DNA of 64,000 bases from Cellulomonas sp. 73-145 (GTDB taxonomy: Bacteria > Actinomycetota > Actinomycetes > Actinomycetales > Cellulomonadaceae): the NCBI GenBank assembly GCA_001898185.1, contig MKTI01000009.1, positions 124,001 to 188,000 on the forward strand. Reading direction: 5' to 3'. Below the pieces are notes generated by a model that was not told the origin of the DNA, did not search any database, and saw only the letters and a list, made by a program, of their open reading frames with translations. Both the position numbers and the translations under genes were made by a program. Numbering within the stretch: position 1 is the stretch's first letter; each line of letters begins with the position of its first letter. This document shows, piece by piece, positions 62,834 through 64,000 of this stretch.

Positions 62834-63009
62834 GCGAGGACCAGGTCGACCGGGTCGTGCGCGCGTTCGTGCTCGACCAGATGGCCGCACGCGCCGCGGC
62901 GGACCGCGACCGGGTGTTCGCGGGCCTCCGCCGTCTTCTGGCCGCCGTGGCGGTCGGTGTCGTGGCGGGTATCGCCGGCGGTTGCGTGGCCTGGCTGGTG
63001 CTCCGGTGA
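62830..63009 (+). CDS. Small C-terminally anchored membrane protein
   Basis: 59 residues: charged helix SEDQVDRVVRAFVLDQMAAR then membrane helix LLAAVAVGVVAGIAGGCVAW. No family recognised; GTGA overlaps on both sides. Confidence 0.6.
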   Translation: MSEDQVDRVVRAFVLDQMAARAAADRDRVFAGLRRLLAAVAVGVVAGIAGGCVAWLVLR

Positions 63010-63200
63010 GCGTCGGTATCGCGCGGCCGCGGGTGCCGGTACGCAAGCTCAACGACGGTCGGCACCGTGCAGAGTGCGCGCACTGTGACTGGACCCTGAC
63101 GTCGACCAGCTCGACGCGCGCGGAGAGTGAGCTCTACGTCGCTGCGCATCGGCACGGGCACTGCCTGGGCACCATCCCCGACACCCGACGGGCCCGGTGA
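63006..63200 (+). CDS. Small zinc-finger-like mobile-element protein
   Basis: 64 residues: VRKLNDGRHRAECAHCDWTL, then YVAAHRHGHCLG. CxxC followed by His and HxHC gives a C2H2/C2HC-like metal site. Function unknown; possibly DNA-binding. GTGA overlaps on both sides. Confidence 0.62.
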   Translation: MSVGIARPRVPVRKLNDGRHRAECAHCDWTLTSTSSTRAESELYVAAHRHGHCLGTIPDTRRAR

Positions 63201-64000
63201 CGCCGGCCCCTCTCGCCGCACTCCTGAACGACGTCTCAGCCGCCCCCGGGCGGCCTTTCGTCGTGCCCGGACACTGGCGCTCGTCGCGCCGCCGGCACAC
63301 CCGTCCGTCACGCCGGACGGCCACGCGGCGGTCGGTCTACATGCGCGCGGTGCCACACGGCTCGATGCGGGCCCCGTCGCAGAAGGCCTTCCTGGACGCT
63401 GTGCGGGCCTCTGAGGCGTTCGCGTCGCTCCGGTCAGACTCTGCCGCCTCGCTGTGGGCTGTGGCCCAGCAGCTCGCGTTCTGCGCCGACTGGGAGACCA
63501 TGACGACGCGCCCGACGTGGGCGCTCCTGGTGGACAAGACGGGCCGGTCCTGGTCGACGGTCGCCCGCGCGATCAAGCGGCTCCGCGACGCCGGCCTGGT
63601 AGGTGTCGTCAAGACCGGTCGCGACGGTGCGCACCAGCCCGCGAAGTGCGACGCCGGGCTCAACGACGCCGCGGTCTACGTGCTGTGCGTCCCAGCGACC
63701 GTTTCGCCTGTGGACGAAGATGACACACTCTCCGACCTCCGGTCGGGAGAGGAATCTCTCCCCCCGCACGCGCGCGAGAGCGACGGCTCATCGGTGCCCC
63801 TTCGGGGCCCTCAGCCCGGCGCTTTCGCCGCGCCGGGCGCGCCAGCCGAGCGGGACGACGTCCCAGGGCGGCCTACGGACACTCCGCAAGAGCCACGGCG
63901 CCCTGACGAGCGCCTAGCGCAGGCTGTCGAGCTGCGCAAGCGAGTGTCGGCGCTGCAATCGATCAGCGACCGACACGTGCGCTCGATCATCCGGGAGTTC
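63197..64000 (+). CDS. Winged-helix protein, replication-initiator-like (partial)
   Basis: 268 codons open from the GTG at 63197 to the window edge. A basic N-terminus (SSRRHTRPSRRTATRRSVYM) is followed by a winged helix (SLWAVAQQLAFCADWETMTT, LLVDKTGRSWSTVARAIKRL, RDAGLVGVVKTG) like those of replication proteins of actinobacterial phages, plasmids and integrative elements. A Pro-rich linker (about 175-235) and a charged helix end the visible part. Function inferred from fold and position only; a plain transcription factor is possible. Confidence 0.68.
   Translation, partial: MTPAPLAALLNDVSAAPGRPFVVPGHWRSSRRRHTRPSRRTATRRSVYMRAVPHGSMRAPSQKAFLDAVRASEAFASLRSDSAASLWAVAQQLAFCADWETMTTRPTWALLVDKTGRSWSTVARAIKRLRDAGLVGVVKTGRDGAHQPAKCDAGLNDAAVYVLCVPATVSPVDEDDTLSDLRSGEESLPPHARESDGSSVPLRGPQPGAFAAPGAPAERDDVPGRPTDTPQEPRRPDERLAQAVELRKRVSALQSISDRHVRSIIREF

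Overview
The window is a very GC-rich chromosomal segment with GTG/TTG starts, many 4-nt ATGA/GTGA gene overlaps and many start codons placed 6-8 nt after a TANNNT hexamer (leaderless style). Gene content (ClpS-DUF2017-MurI-RNase PH-RdgB block, DUF3039-helicase pair, DUF1684, DUF4916, MmcQ/YjbR, LuxS-Mtn) points to a high-GC Gram-positive actinobacterium, probably a Micrococcales / Cellulomonas-like soil or plant-polymer degrader (inference).

Layout. 1-6990: galactoside utilisation: a GH42 beta-galactosidase diverges from a sugar ABC importer (binding protein, two permeases) followed by a LacI regulator; an ArsR regulator begins just behind the GH42 gene and leaves the window. 7021-14640: housekeeping and stress genes (DUF1684, phosphomannomutase-like HAD, RlmC, YjbR, hydrolase, DinB, glyoxalase, NYN nuclease, acylphosphatase, Nudix). 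14686-20131: envelope module: ABC exporter plus LolA-like protein, divergent from a two-component system. 20187-23852: two drug-type MFS exporters and a coiled-coil protein. 23956-29647: a persulfide/sulfane-sulfur cluster (CstR-type repressor, thioredoxin, tiny Cys protein, rhodanese, two CoA-disulfide-reductase-like flavoproteins, one fused to rhodanese-TusA-DsrE). 29757-41367: mixed genes including LuxS-Mtn, a secreted phosphoesterase behind a triple PHO-box repeat, NnrD, Pgi, MarR/cupin and a sugar kinase. 41596-47902: amino-sugar operon (ROK regulator, ABC importer, ROK kinase, NagB) whose binding-protein gene carries a frame-breaking deletion. 48034-60104: conserved core genes, two tRNAs, a second thioredoxin, Bcp peroxiredoxin and a GroES-like protein.

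From the tRNA-Lys gene at 60191 to the window end lies the left end of an integrated mobile element (temperate phage or integrative element). Its immunity repressor reads into the tRNA gene, so its last ~12 codons are the antisense of tRNA-Lys. A divergent Cro-like regulator has the same recognition-helix sequence, and two near-identical palindromic operators lie between them. This is the arrangement expected if attP sits inside the repressor gene, i.e. integration-dependent immunity as known from some mycobacteriophages. Behind the Cro-like gene nine successive genes are each joined by a 4-nt stop/start overlap, ending in a partial winged-helix (replication-initiator-like) gene. A small antisense Cys-rich gene lies between two direct repeats inside the Cro-like gene. 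This element is the most interesting part of the window.
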